Assembly (NCBI GenBank): GCA_947385955.1 | Contig: CANDNA010000003.1 | Span: 62,001-126,000 of the forward strand | DNA: 64,000 nt | Origin: an uncultured Clostridia bacterium | GTDB lineage: Bacteria; Bacillota; Clostridia; Lachnospirales; Lachnospiraceae | Direction of reading: 5' to 3' | Part shown: positions 24,592 to 33,235 of the stretch, one piece after another | Layout: each line of letters begins with the position of its first letter | Position numbering within the stretch: position 1 is the stretch's first letter | Notes under the pieces: model-generated | What the model was told of the DNA's origin: nothing | The model's input: only the letters and a program-made list of their open reading frames with translations | The model's database searches: none | Position numbers and translations under genes: made by a program

Positions 24592-25302
24592 ATGATCAGA
24601 GAAAACATAGAACAGGTGGAAAAGCGAATCGACAAGGCATGCCGGGAGGCGGGCCGCAGCAGAGAAGAAGTCACCCTGATTGCCGTCAGCAAAACAAAGC
24701 CCGTGGATATGCTCAGGGAAGCCTATGACTGTGGATGCAGAGATTTCGGCGAAAATAAGGTGCAGGAGCTGACGGAAAAATATGAGGTGCTGCCAAAGGA
24801 CATCCGCTGGCATATGATTGGACATTTACAGCGGAACAAGGTAAAATATATTGTCGGCAGGGTATTTCTGATTCACAGTGTGGATTCTCTGAGGCTTGCG
24901 GAAGAGATCAGCAGGGAATCTGTCAAAAAGCAGGTGACAACACAGATCTTAATTGAAGTCAATGCTGCCGGGGAACAGAGTAAATTCGGCATGACCGATA
25001 AAGAAGCGGTTTTTCGTCTGGTAGAGCAGGCCGCGGCACTTCCGGGGATTGCAGTAAGGGGCCTGATGACAGTGGCGCCCTATGTGGAAAACGGAGAGGA
25101 AAACCGGCAATATTTTCAGGCGTTGAAACAATTATCTGTTGACATAATGCGGAAAAACATTGATAATGTGAGTATGGATGTCCTGTCTATGGGCATGACC
25201 GGTGACTATGAAGTGGCTGTCAGTGAGGGGGCCGGTTATGTGCGGGTAGGAACCGGAATATTCGGTGAACGGGATTATGGAAGTCCTGCCGGGGAAAAGT
25301 AA
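24592..25302 (+). CDS. YggS/PROSC family PLP homeostasis protein
   Basis: Cytoplasmic PLP-binding barrel protein that buffers vitamin B6 and amino acid pools. 236 aa from ATG 24592, which has AGGAG at 24578-24582; an ATG at 24565 would overlap the previous gene. Motifs: LIAVSKTKPVDML with the PLP lysine, DFGENKVQEL, WHMIGHLQRNK, and DVLSMGMTGDYEVAVSEGAGYVRVG. It precedes sepF, as in many Firmicutes. Confidence 0.93.
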   Translation: MIRENIEQVEKRIDKACREAGRSREEVTLIAVSKTKPVDMLREAYDCGCRDFGENKVQELTEKYEVLPKDIRWHMIGHLQRNKVKYIVGRVFLIHSVDSLRLAEEISRESVKKQVTTQILIEVNAAGEQSKFGMTDKEAVFRLVEQAAALPGIAVRGLMTVAPYVENGEENRQYFQALKQLSVDIMRKNIDNVSMDVLSMGMTGDYEVAVSEGAGYVRVGTGIFGERDYGSPAGEK

Positions 25303-25315
25303 GGAGATCATTGCA

Positions 25316-25810
25316 ATGGGAGTTATGGACAAGTTTTTAAATTACATGAAGCTGACAGAAGATGACGACGATTACTATGATGATGACTATTATGATGAAG
25401 AACCGGAGGAGAAACCGAAAAAGATGGTGACCGTAAAGGAGCCTGTCAGGGAAGAGCCGGAGGAGAAGCCAAGGAAATCTTCTTCCAAGGTAACACCGAT
25501 GCGTCAGAGCCCGAGAAAGGTAATGGGAAATGGAATGGAGGTTTGTGTCATCAAGCCTACCACTGTGGAAGATGCCAGAGAAATCACGGAAACACTGCTG
25601 GCAAACAGGACGGTGGTTCTGAATCTGGAAGGTCTGGATGTGGAGATCGCACAGCGTATCATAGATTTTACCTCAGGTTCCACCTTCGCAATCAGTGGAA
25701 ACCTTCAGAAAATTTCTCACTATATTTTTATTGTGACACCTGCCAGTGTAGACATTTCAGGTGATTTCCAGGAGATCATCAACAGCGGTTTTGATGTACC
25801 TGCTTTTTAA
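25316..25810 (+). CDS. sepF: Cell division protein SepF
   Basis: FtsZ-binding membrane anchor that bundles Z-ring filaments. 164 aa from ATG 25316 with AAGGAG at 25301-25306. The N-terminus GVMDKFLNYMKL is the amphipathic membrane helix, followed by an acidic linker (DDDDYYDDDYYDEEPEE) and the conserved C-domain VCVIKPTTVEDAREITE...VVLNLEGLDVEIAQRIIDF with GSTFAISG. Confidence 0.95.
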   Translation: MGVMDKFLNYMKLTEDDDDYYDDDYYDEEPEEKPKKMVTVKEPVREEPEEKPRKSSSKVTPMRQSPRKVMGNGMEVCVIKPTTVEDAREITETLLANRTVVLNLEGLDVEIAQRIIDFTSGSTFAISGNLQKISHYIFIVTPASVDISGDFQEIINSGFDVPAF

Positions 25811-25826
25811 ATACATAAAGATGACA

Positions 25827-25857
25827 GAGCTTCCTGTGGGATATGGGAAGTTCTTTT
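25827..25857 (+). terminator. Possible weak intrinsic terminator
   Basis: GAGCTTCC at 25827-25834 pairs with GGAAGTTC at 25846-25853 (8 bp, one G-U), followed by TTTT. It lies between sepF and aroB; the stem is short, so partial read-through is likely. Confidence 0.4.
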
Positions 25858-25881
25858 CATGCACAGGAAAGGAGAATATCA

Positions 25882-26982
25882 ATGGCAAAAAGGATGACCG
25901 TAAAAGCGCCGAAGGATTACGAAATCGTTATTGCAAATGACTTTCAGAGACTTGCAGGAGAGCTGGAAGCGCTTTCTATCAGATCACGCAGACTTTGTAT
26001 TATGACAGATTCTCAGGTAGGGGAGCTGTATGCGGACAGTCTTGCCGAAAAGCTGCGGCCTCATTGCAGGGAGGTCCTGATCTTTACCTTTCCTGCAGGG
26101 GAGGCATCCAAGCATCTGGGAACGGTTCAGGAGGCATACCGTTTTCTGATTGGCCATAAGCTGGATCGAAAGGATATGCTGATTGCACTGGGTGGAGGTG
26201 TAACGGGAGACTTAACCGGCTATACCGCGGCTACCTATCTGCGGGGAATCGACTTTGTACAGATTCCCACAACCCTTCTGGCCCAGGTGGACAGCAGCAT
26301 CGGCGGCAAGACCGGCGTGGATTTTGACCAGTATAAAAATATGGTAGGGGCGTTTTATATGCCGCGGCTGGTTTATATCAACCTGTCTGTTCTGAAAACA
26401 CTGGATGAAAGGCAATATGCCTGCGGGATGGCAGAGATTTTGAAACATGGACTGATCCGGAATGGGGCGTATTATGAATGGCTGATCGGGCATTTTGCAG
26501 AGATCAATGAGCGGGATGAGGAAATTCTGGAAGACATGATTTATGAAAGCTGCCTGATTAAAAAAGCAGTGGTGGAGAAAGACCCTACAGAACAGGGAGA
26601 GCGGGCGATTCTGAACTTCGGGCATACCATCGGGCATGCGCTGGAAAATTATAAGAATTTTACAATGCTGCATGGGGAATGTGTGGCGCTGGGCTGTGTG
26701 GCTGCTGCCTATATCTCGTGGAAACGGGAACTGTTGTCTATGGAAGAATATTATGAGATACGGGATATGTTTGTTCCGTTTTCTCTTCCGATTACAGTGG
26801 ATTCTGTGGATATTGAAGCGGTTTTGCGTCTTTCCCGGTCCGATAAAAAAATGGAGCATGGAAAGATCAAATTTATCCTGCTGAAAAAAATCGGCAAGGC
26901 GGTCATAGACAATACCGTAACAGAGGAAGAAATGCAGGCGGCATTGCAGGAAATCGTATTTGACGGAAAGGAACGGGAATGA
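25882..26982 (+). CDS. aroB: 3-dehydroquinate synthase
   Basis: Second step of the shikimate pathway: cyclises DAHP to 3-dehydroquinate using NAD and a metal ion. 366 aa from ATG 25882 with AAAGGAG at 25868-25874. Visible motifs: PAGEASKHLGT, LIALGGGVTGDLTGYTAATYLRGIDF, IPTTLLAQVDSSIGGKTGVD, KHGLIRN and LNFGHTIGHALE (metal-binding His). It overlaps lspA by four bases (ATGA). Confidence 0.96.
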   Translation: MAKRMTVKAPKDYEIVIANDFQRLAGELEALSIRSRRLCIMTDSQVGELYADSLAEKLRPHCREVLIFTFPAGEASKHLGTVQEAYRFLIGHKLDRKDMLIALGGGVTGDLTGYTAATYLRGIDFVQIPTTLLAQVDSSIGGKTGVDFDQYKNMVGAFYMPRLVYINLSVLKTLDERQYACGMAEILKHGLIRNGAYYEWLIGHFAEINERDEEILEDMIYESCLIKKAVVEKDPTEQGERAILNFGHTIGHALENYKNFTMLHGECVALGCVAAAYISWKRELLSMEEYYEIRDMFVPFSLPITVDSVDIEAVLRLSRSDKKMEHGKIKFILLKKIGKAVIDNTVTEEEMQAALQEIVFDGKERE

Positions 26983-27509
26983 AAAAAGAAAAAATAAGGC
27001 TGCTTGTTTTGGATCTGTTTTTTCTGATTCTGCTGATTGCAGGAGATCAGTTTACAAAACATCTGGCAGTGCGTTATTTAAAAGATCAGCCGGCAATCCC
27101 CATCCTGCCGGAGATACTGGAACTGAATTATCTGGAAAACAGAGGGGCTGCTTTTGGCATGCTGCAAAATCAGAAAATCTTTTTCGTATTTGTGGCAGCG
27201 CTGATTGTGGCGGTGATTGCCTGCGTTCTGGTCCTGATGCCGAACCGGAAGAAATACCGGATTCTGCATTGTCTGCTCGTGATGATTGCCTCAGGTGCGG
27301 CAGGTAACATGATTGACCGGCTGCGTCTGGACTATGTGGTGGACTTTATTTCTTTTGTCCTGATCCATTTTCCTATTTTTAATGTGGCAGATATTTATGT
27401 GACAGTAGCCGCTTTCCTGCTGGCTGTTTTATTGTTGTTTTACTATAAAGAAGAAGACCTGAGTTTCTTAAGTCTGCATTATGGACATAAAGAATGCGAA
27501 CATAAATAG
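26979..27509 (+). CDS. lspA: Lipoprotein signal peptidase (signal peptidase II)
   Basis: Membrane aspartyl protease that cleaves prolipoproteins before the lipid-modified cysteine; needed for lipoproteins such as the carboxypeptidase at 21637. 176 aa, four TM segments. Catalytic Asp residues are in GNMIDRLRLDYVVDF near 112 and FNVADIYV near 137; LNYLENRGAAFGML is also diagnostic. It is coupled to aroB and followed by the pseudouridine synthase gene after 15 bases. Confidence 0.95.
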   Translation: MKKEKIRLLVLDLFFLILLIAGDQFTKHLAVRYLKDQPAIPILPEILELNYLENRGAAFGMLQNQKIFFVFVAALIVAVIACVLVLMPNRKKYRILHCLLVMIASGAAGNMIDRLRLDYVVDFISFVLIHFPIFNVADIYVTVAAFLLAVLLLFYYKEEDLSFLSLHYGHKECEHK

Positions 27510-27524
27510 AATGGAAGGAACCGG

Positions 27525-28466
27525 ATGGATACAGAAAAAAACAGAATGATGGATGTCATGACTTTCTGTGTGGATGAAGAGATGAAAGACATTCGCATCG
27601 ATAAATATCTGATACAGAAACTTCCGTCTTTGTCCCGCAGTTATCTCCAGAAACTGATCCAGGGCGGATGGGTCCATGTGGGAGAAGTTTGTGTAAAAGC
27701 CAATTACAAAGTAAAGGCAGGGGATATCCTGCAGGTCTGTGTGCCGCCGCCGGAACAGACCGATATTCTGCCGGAACCGATTCCTCTGGATATCCTGTAT
27801 GAAGATGAGGACGTACTGGTGGTGAATAAACCCAAAGGGATGGTGGTGCATCCTGCAGCAGGGCATTACAGCAAAACGCTGGTCAATGCGCTGCTGTATT
27901 ATTGTGGGGACAGCCTGTCCGGGATTGGAGGTGTCCTGCGCCCCGGTATCGTACATCGGATAGACCGGGATACCACAGGTTCTCTTCTGGTATGTAAAAA
28001 TGATTTTGCCCACGCCGGTATTGCAAAGCAGTTGAAAGAACATACCATTACAAGGCAGTATGCGGCCATTGTACATGGTGTAATCAAAGAAGATACCGGA
28101 ACGATAGATGCGCCCATCGGCAGACATCCCAATGACAGAAAGCGGATGGCAGTCAACTATCGGGACGGACGGGATGCGGTGACCCATTTTCGGGTACTGA
28201 CCCGTTTCCGGGATTATACGTATCTTGCATGCAGACTGGAAAGCGGCCGTACCCATCAGATCCGGGTACATATGGCTTCTCTGGGCCACCCGCTTCTGGG
28301 AGACATGGTTTATGGACCGGGCAGAAAAAGTGGTTTTTCTCTGGAGGGGCAGACATTGCATGCCCATATCCTGGGGTTTGTACATCCCAGAACCGGCGTT
28401 TATATTGAAACCAAAGCCCCTTTACCGGACTATTTCCTGCATTTACTGGAGATTTTACCGCAATGA
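27525..28466 (+). CDS. RluD-type 23S rRNA/tRNA pseudouridine synthase
   Basis: Isomerises uridine to pseudouridine in structured RNA. 313 aa. An N-terminal S4 domain (IRIDKYLIQKLPSLSRSYLQKLI) is followed by the RluA-family catalytic domain with HRIDRDTTGSLLV near residue 144, containing the catalytic Asp, and GRTHQIRVHMASLGHPLLGD. The lspA-rluD order is typical of Firmicutes. Exact RNA target not shown. Confidence 0.93.
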   Translation: MDTEKNRMMDVMTFCVDEEMKDIRIDKYLIQKLPSLSRSYLQKLIQGGWVHVGEVCVKANYKVKAGDILQVCVPPPEQTDILPEPIPLDILYEDEDVLVVNKPKGMVVHPAAGHYSKTLVNALLYYCGDSLSGIGGVLRPGIVHRIDRDTTGSLLVCKNDFAHAGIAKQLKEHTITRQYAAIVHGVIKEDTGTIDAPIGRHPNDRKRMAVNYRDGRDAVTHFRVLTRFRDYTYLACRLESGRTHQIRVHMASLGHPLLGDMVYGPGRKSGFSLEGQTLHAHILGFVHPRTGVYIETKAPLPDYFLHLLEILPQ

Positions 28467-28530
28467 TTTTATCGGTGTATTACCTGAATCAGCAAAACGA
28501 AGTCAATTATTAAATATTTATAAAAAAAGA

Positions 28531-28560
28531 TTGAAAAATTTATAACATCGGTGCTATAAT
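28531..28560 (+). promoter_or_regulatory. Predicted sigma-A promoter
   Basis: TTGAAA at 28531-28536 and TATAAT at 28555-28560 with an 18-base spacer, placed about 30 bases before the unknown gene upstream of cstA. It argues against a translation start as early as 28573. Confidence 0.65.
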
Positions 28561-28593
28561 AAGTACATTGTTTTGAAAGGGACGTTGTTTACA

Positions 28594-29130
28594 TTGGAGC
28601 AGTATACAAGAGAAACTGCAATAGGCCGGCTGCTGGAAAGCTATCAGGCTTATTATAATATTATCATGTTCGAAGAAGAACAGAAGCCGCTCACAGCTGT
28701 CTGTGAGTTTTTTGAATGTTCCGAGCGGTATGTACTGACAAGAAAAGCAAATTTATGGTCTGCCAACTGTGAAGAATTCATATATTTATTCGATATAGAG
28801 CATCTGACCAAAGCACAATTTGAAATCTGCCGGGATTTTGCTTATAAAGATGGGATGAAGCGGGCACACATCGGGCCGGGACATATGTATACTTATATTA
28901 CGCCGGTGTTTGTCTGTGATACCTGTATGGAAGATGCCCGTACGGCTTTGAAAAAATGCCGTATTTACAAAAGTTTTCACTTTTCCCTGCACGGATGGAT
29001 GGATTTTCATGCGGCTGTTCTGGAGGTTTCAGATAACCGGATCAGTACGAACAGAAGCGGAAAATGTGTGGAGAAAGTTATGAAAAATGTATTATTCCAA
29101 AAGAAAAGGAAAGGGAGAGGATTTTTATGA
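28594..29130 (+). CDS. Unknown protein cotranscribed with cstA
   Basis: About 178 aa if started at TTG 28594 (MEQYTRETAIG), chosen because the promoter -10 ends at 28560 and AAAGGGA lies at 28576-28582; TTG 28573 or 28585 are alternatives. Soluble, cysteine- and aromatic-rich, with FFECSERYVLTRKANLW, VCDTCMEDARTALKKC and FHFSLHGWMDFHAA. No signal peptide or TM. The paired cysteines could bind metal. It ends overlapping the cstA ATG (ATGA), which implies coupled expression and a possible regulatory role for peptide uptake; I do not recognise the family. Confidence 0.6.
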   Translation: MEQYTRETAIGRLLESYQAYYNIIMFEEEQKPLTAVCEFFECSERYVLTRKANLWSANCEEFIYLFDIEHLTKAQFEICRDFAYKDGMKRAHIGPGHMYTYITPVFVCDTCMEDARTALKKCRIYKSFHFSLHGWMDFHAAVLEVSDNRISTNRSGKCVEKVMKNVLFQKKRKGRGFL

Positions 29131-30842
29131 ACACATTAGTATTGGTACTCATCTCCGTGGCAGTCCTTGTGTGCGGTTATCTGTTTTACGGCAGATGGCT
29201 CTGCAGACAATGGGGTGTGGGAGAGAATCATGAGGCCACACCGGCCCATACAATGGAAGATGGTGTTGACTATGTTCCGGCAAAAGCGCCTGTTCTGATG
29301 GGGCATCATTTTTCGTCCATTGCCGGTGCGGGTCCTATTACCGGGCCTATCGGAGCGGCTATGTTTGGATGGCTGCCCGTGACACTCTGGGTTTTGGTGG
29401 GCGGCATTTTCTTCGGTGGAGTACATGATTTTGGTGCATTGTTTGCATCCATCAGGCATAACGGACAGTCTATCGGTGAAGTCATTTCCGCCAATATGAG
29501 CAAACGGGCAAAACGGCTTTTTCTGATTTTTGCGTATCTGACACTGCTTTTGGTAGTAGCGGCTTTTGCTTCTATCGTGGCTTCCACGTTCGGAGCAAAG
29601 TATGATGAAGCAGGCGTTCTGGATATGGCCGCCAGCAGTGCAAATGCCAGTGTGGCAATGGTATCGCTGCTGTTCATCCTGATTGCCATTGTATTTGGTT
29701 TCTGTGTATACCGCAGAAATGCTTCTATGGCAGTTTCCACGATCTTGGGGATCGTGGCCATTGTATTGATTATGGCAGTGGGTATGAATTTCCATCCGAT
29801 TTATCTGTCCACGAATGCATGGATGATTATTGTAGGTATTTATATTGCCATCGCGTCTGTGGCGCCTGTATGGATTTTGCTGCAGCCCCGTGACTATTTA
29901 AGCTCTTTTCTGCTTTATGCCATGCTTTTTGTAGCGTTTGTAGGAGTTGTGGGGGCGCATCCCGATATCAATCCGGAACTGTTCCCTGCATTCGCCGGTT
30001 TTGCAGTTGACAATGGAAACGGCATTCAGTATATGTTCCCGATTCTGTTTACGACAGTTGCCTGCGGCGCTATTTCCGGTTTTCATTCTCTGGTTTCTTC
30101 CGGTACCACCTCCAAACAGCTGGATAAAGAAACAGATGCAAAACCCATTGCCTATGGCGGTATGCTGCTGGAATGTGTATTGGCGATCCTGACGCTGTGT
30201 GCTATCGCATATGCAAGGGAAACCGGTCATACGGCGGGAGCCACCGATATTTTTGCAGGAGGGATTGCTGCGATGGTAGCGGCGATTCCCGGGCTGGCAG
30301 GTCTTGAAAATATTCTGTATACGCTGCTGATTCTTACATATTCCGCATTCTGTCTGACTTCGCTGGATACGGCTACACGTCTGGCACGTTTTATGTTCCA
30401 GGAATTCTGGCTGGAGCCGGGACAGACGGCAAAAGATGTAAAGGATGGTTATAAAAAACTGTTGGTGAATCCCTATTTTGCGACAGCGATTACGGTTGTG
30501 GTAGGTATCCTTTTGGGCATGACCGGATATTCCAAAATCTGGGGACTGTTCGGTTCGGCCAACCAGCTTCTGGCAGGGCTTGGACTTCTGGCGGTGGCAG
30601 CATGGCTGGGGAATATCGGCAGAAACAATAAAATGTTCCTGATCCCTATGGCGTTTATGATGGTGGTGACCATTTGTTCTTTGGTCATTACAGTGAAGAA
30701 TCAGATCGGCCTTATCGCTGCAGGCGGCGCTGACTGGGGTCCCTATGCGCAGACAATTCTGGCGGTGCTTTTGATTATTCTGGCCATTCTTCTTGTAATA
30801 GAAGGAATCCAGACATTGTCCGGTAAGAAAAAAACAGCCTAA
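29127..30842 (+). CDS. cstA: Carbon starvation protein CstA-type peptide/pyruvate transporter
   Basis: Multi-TM uptake permease. The ATG at 29127 follows AAAGGGAGAGG. 571 aa, about 16 hydrophobic segments. Diagnostic stretches: GHHFSSIAGAGPITGPIGA near residue 68, FGGVHDFGALFASIRHNGQSI, GFHSLVSSGTTSKQLD, and TLDTATRL-equivalent SLDTATRLARFMFQE. The E. coli homologue is induced on carbon starvation; serine dehydratase genes follow, fitting amino acid and peptide catabolism to pyruvate. Confidence 0.93.
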   Translation: MNTLVLVLISVAVLVCGYLFYGRWLCRQWGVGENHEATPAHTMEDGVDYVPAKAPVLMGHHFSSIAGAGPITGPIGAAMFGWLPVTLWVLVGGIFFGGVHDFGALFASIRHNGQSIGEVISANMSKRAKRLFLIFAYLTLLLVVAAFASIVASTFGAKYDEAGVLDMAASSANASVAMVSLLFILIAIVFGFCVYRRNASMAVSTILGIVAIVLIMAVGMNFHPIYLSTNAWMIIVGIYIAIASVAPVWILLQPRDYLSSFLLYAMLFVAFVGVVGAHPDINPELFPAFAGFAVDNGNGIQYMFPILFTTVACGAISGFHSLVSSGTTSKQLDKETDAKPIAYGGMLLECVLAILTLCAIAYARETGHTAGATDIFAGGIAAMVAAIPGLAGLENILYTLLILTYSAFCLTSLDTATRLARFMFQEFWLEPGQTAKDVKDGYKKLLVNPYFATAITVVVGILLGMTGYSKIWGLFGSANQLLAGLGLLAVAAWLGNIGRNNKMFLIPMAFMMVVTICSLVITVKNQIGLIAAGGADWGPYAQTILAVLLIILAILLVIEGIQTLSGKKKTA

Positions 30843-30891
30843 AAGCTGACAGAACCATATTCGACAAATGATGTTCGAATAAGACACATTG

Positions 30892-30940
30892 AAAAAGGAA
30901 ACTCTGTATGGCAGGATATTGCTGCGGGGTTTCCTTTTTT
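30892..30940 (+). terminator. Intrinsic terminator after cstA
   Basis: AAAAAGGAAACTC at 30892-30904 pairs with GGGTTTCCTTTTT at 30927-30939 with one wobble pair; the loop is 22 bases and the right arm ends in T6. It separates cstA from sdaAB. Confidence 0.75.
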
Positions 30941-31004
30941 CTATCATATTTTTAATTGTGAAATTCTGGCATCAGAACGATAACAATGATAACAGGAGAC
31001 AGCT

Positions 31005-31667
31005 ATGCATATATTTGATATTTTGGGGCCGGTGATGGTAGGGCCCAGCAGTTCCCATACTGCAGGTGCGGTCCGCATCGGTTATGCGGCCTATAAGCTG
31101 CTGCAGGAGGAACCAAAAGAAGCGGAGATTTATCTGCACGGATCGTTTGCTGCCACAGGGACAGGGCATGGGACAGACAGGGGACTGATTGCCGGCTTGT
31201 TGGGAATGCAGCCGGATGACAACCGGATTCCGGACAGTTTTCAGATTGCAGAGAAAGAAGGGCTTTCTTTTTCTTTTGCGGAAAAAGAGATCAAAGCCGC
31301 CCATCCGAATACGGCGCTTTTGTGCCTTACAGGGAAAAGCGGGCGGAAGGCAGAGATACAGGCCGCTTCTGTGGGCGGCGGACGTATCCTGATCCAGAAA
31401 CTGGACGGTGTGGAACTGAATGTTTCTCTGGAAAAGCCTACTTTGATCGTACACAATCTGGACAGGCCGGGATGCGTGGCAAAGGTGGCCGAGCTGCTTT
31501 CCGACCGGAAAATCAATATCGCTTCCATGCAGCTTTACCGGATGAGCAGAAATGGTACTGCAATTATGGCGCTGGAAACAGATCAGCCGATTTCCGAAGA
31601 AGCCATTCATTCTCTGGCCCATACGGACGGCATTCTGAAAGTTACTTTTATTTCGATGAACACATAA
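31005..31667 (+). CDS. sdaAB: L-serine dehydratase, beta subunit
   Basis: With the alpha subunit it deaminates L-serine to pyruvate and ammonia using a 4Fe-4S cluster. 220 aa. N-terminal FDILGPVMVGPSSSHTAGAVRIG is the family signature; a C-terminal ACT domain (LIVHNLDRPGCVAKVAELL) probably senses serine. AACAGGAG lies upstream of the ATG. The alpha subunit follows after 15 bases: the two-gene Gram-positive form. Confidence 0.95.
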   Translation: MHIFDILGPVMVGPSSSHTAGAVRIGYAAYKLLQEEPKEAEIYLHGSFAATGTGHGTDRGLIAGLLGMQPDDNRIPDSFQIAEKEGLSFSFAEKEIKAAHPNTALLCLTGKSGRKAEIQAASVGGGRILIQKLDGVELNVSLEKPTLIVHNLDRPGCVAKVAELLSDRKINIASMQLYRMSRNGTAIMALETDQPISEEAIHSLAHTDGILKVTFISMNT

Positions 31668-31682
31668 CAACAGGAGGAACAC

Positions 31683-32555
31683 ATGGCATTTTCATCTCTG
31701 AAAGAAATTATGGAATATGGGGAAAAAAGCGGACTGCCTTTCTGGGAGGCTGTCCTTTTGGATGATATGGAGGAGCGGAATGTTTCCCGTGAGGCATCTT
31801 TGGAACAGATGAGATATACCTGGAATGCGATGCTGGAGGCATCCTCCTCTTATGAGCCAAAACGAAAATCAGCCAGTGCGCTGACCGGCGGACAGGGAAA
31901 GCAGATGGAAGCATACTGTGAAATGTATCCCCCCATCTGCGGCCCTTTTATGGGACGGGTTATTACAGAGGCTTTGAAAACAGCAGAATCCAATGCCTGT
32001 ATGAAGCGGATTGTGGCTGCACCCACAGCAGGAGCCAGTGGCGTTCTGCCTGCGGTTCTGATTCCGTACTATGAAACCTGTGGGACCAGCGAGGGAACTG
32101 TACTGGAAGCCATGTATACGGCAGCGGGAATCGGACAGGTAATTGCCCTGCGGGCTTCTATCAGTGGTGCGGCAGGAGGCTGTCAGGCGGAAATCGGCAG
32201 CGCCAGCGCTATGGCAGCGGGAGCGCTTGTCCACCTGAGAGGCGGCAGTGCTCTGCAGATTTCCCATGCAGCGGCAATGGCCCTGAAAAATCTCCTGGGT
32301 CTGGTCTGTGATCCGGTAGCGGGACTGGTGGAAATTCCCTGTGTCAAACGAAATGTGATCGGCGCAGTGAACGCAATCTCCAGCGCAGATATGGCTTTGG
32401 CCGGAATCGAGAGCCGGATTCCTCCGGATCAGGTCATTGATGCCATGAGAGCGGTGGGAGATAAAATGGACAGCACTCTGAAAGAAACCGGTATGGGTGG
32501 GTTGGCTGCCACACCGGCCGGTATGGAAATCGTGCAAAAACTGCAACGGGGCTGA
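31683..32555 (+). CDS. sdaAA: L-serine dehydratase, alpha subunit
   Basis: Catalytic, iron-sulfur-carrying subunit. 290 aa. It has LTGGQGKQ near residue 63, AAPTAGASGVLPAVL near 118, SGAAGGCQAEIGSASAMAAG near 160, and the cysteine in VCDPVAGLVEIPCVKRN that, with others, ligates the cluster. ACAGGAGGAACAC precedes the ATG. Confidence 0.95.
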   Translation: MAFSSLKEIMEYGEKSGLPFWEAVLLDDMEERNVSREASLEQMRYTWNAMLEASSSYEPKRKSASALTGGQGKQMEAYCEMYPPICGPFMGRVITEALKTAESNACMKRIVAAPTAGASGVLPAVLIPYYETCGTSEGTVLEAMYTAAGIGQVIALRASISGAAGGCQAEIGSASAMAAGALVHLRGGSALQISHAAAMALKNLLGLVCDPVAGLVEIPCVKRNVIGAVNAISSADMALAGIESRIPPDQVIDAMRAVGDKMDSTLKETGMGGLAATPAGMEIVQKLQRG

Positions 32556-32556
32556 C

Positions 32557-32585
32557 TTGAAAATTGTATACTTTTTCTGTATACT
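32557..32585 (+). promoter_or_regulatory. Predicted sigma-A promoter
   Basis: TTGAAA at 32557-32562 and TATACT at 32580-32585, 17 bases apart, directly after the sdaAA stop and just upstream of the cytidylate-kinase-like gene, whose AAAGGTGG site is at 32593-32600. Confidence 0.65.
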
Positions 32586-32608
32586 GGAAAAGAAAGGTGG
32601 TGCTCTGT

Positions 32609-33235
32609 ATGGATACTATAATTACAATCGGACGTCAATTTGGTTCCGGCGGACGTGAAATCGGAGAAAAGGTGGCCGGACATTTCGGCATCAAATGTTA
32701 CGATAAGGAACTGCTCACAAGAGCGGCAAAGGAGAGTGGATTCTGTGAAGAGATGCTTGCCAATCATGATGAGCGTCCTACCAACTCCTTTTTATATAAT
32801 CTGGTGATGGATACCTATTCTTTCGGCTATAATGCCTCTTCCTTTGTGGAAATGCCCATCAGTCAGAAGGTTTTTCTGGCTCAGTTTGATACCATCAAAA
32901 AGATTGCCGAGGAAGGCCCCTGTATTATCGTGGGAAGATGTGCCGATTATGCACTCAGTGACTTTGCCAACAGTATTCATCTGTTTATTTATGCAGAAGA
33001 AAATGCCCGTATCAAAAGAATCAGTAAAAAGTATGAGGTGAGTGAAAGCAAGGCAAAAGACATGATTCTGAAAAAAGACAAACAGCGTCAGAGTTATTAT
33101 AATTACTATTCCTCAAAAAAATGGGGGCGTGCCGACAGCTATGACCTGTGTATCAGCAGCAGTGTATTGGGTGTGGATGGAACGGTAAAGCTGATTTGTC
33201 AGTATATTCAGGATTTTGAGGACAGCAGAAAATAA
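32609..33235 (+). CDS. Cytidylate kinase-like family protein
   Basis: 208 aa from ATG 32609. The P-loop region TIGRQFGSGGREIGEKVAGHFG near residue 6, followed by CYDKELLTRAAKESG and IIVGRCADYAL, places it in the cytidylate kinase-like family (PF13189 type) common in gut Clostridia. It is not the canonical cmk next to lytB/rpsA, so the substrate is unknown. The MFS transporter gene begins immediately after its stop. Confidence 0.8.
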   Translation: MDTIITIGRQFGSGGREIGEKVAGHFGIKCYDKELLTRAAKESGFCEEMLANHDERPTNSFLYNLVMDTYSFGYNASSFVEMPISQKVFLAQFDTIKKIAEEGPCIIVGRCADYALSDFANSIHLFIYAEENARIKRISKKYEVSESKAKDMILKKDKQRQSYYNYYSSKKWGRADSYDLCISSSVLGVDGTVKLICQYIQDFEDSRK

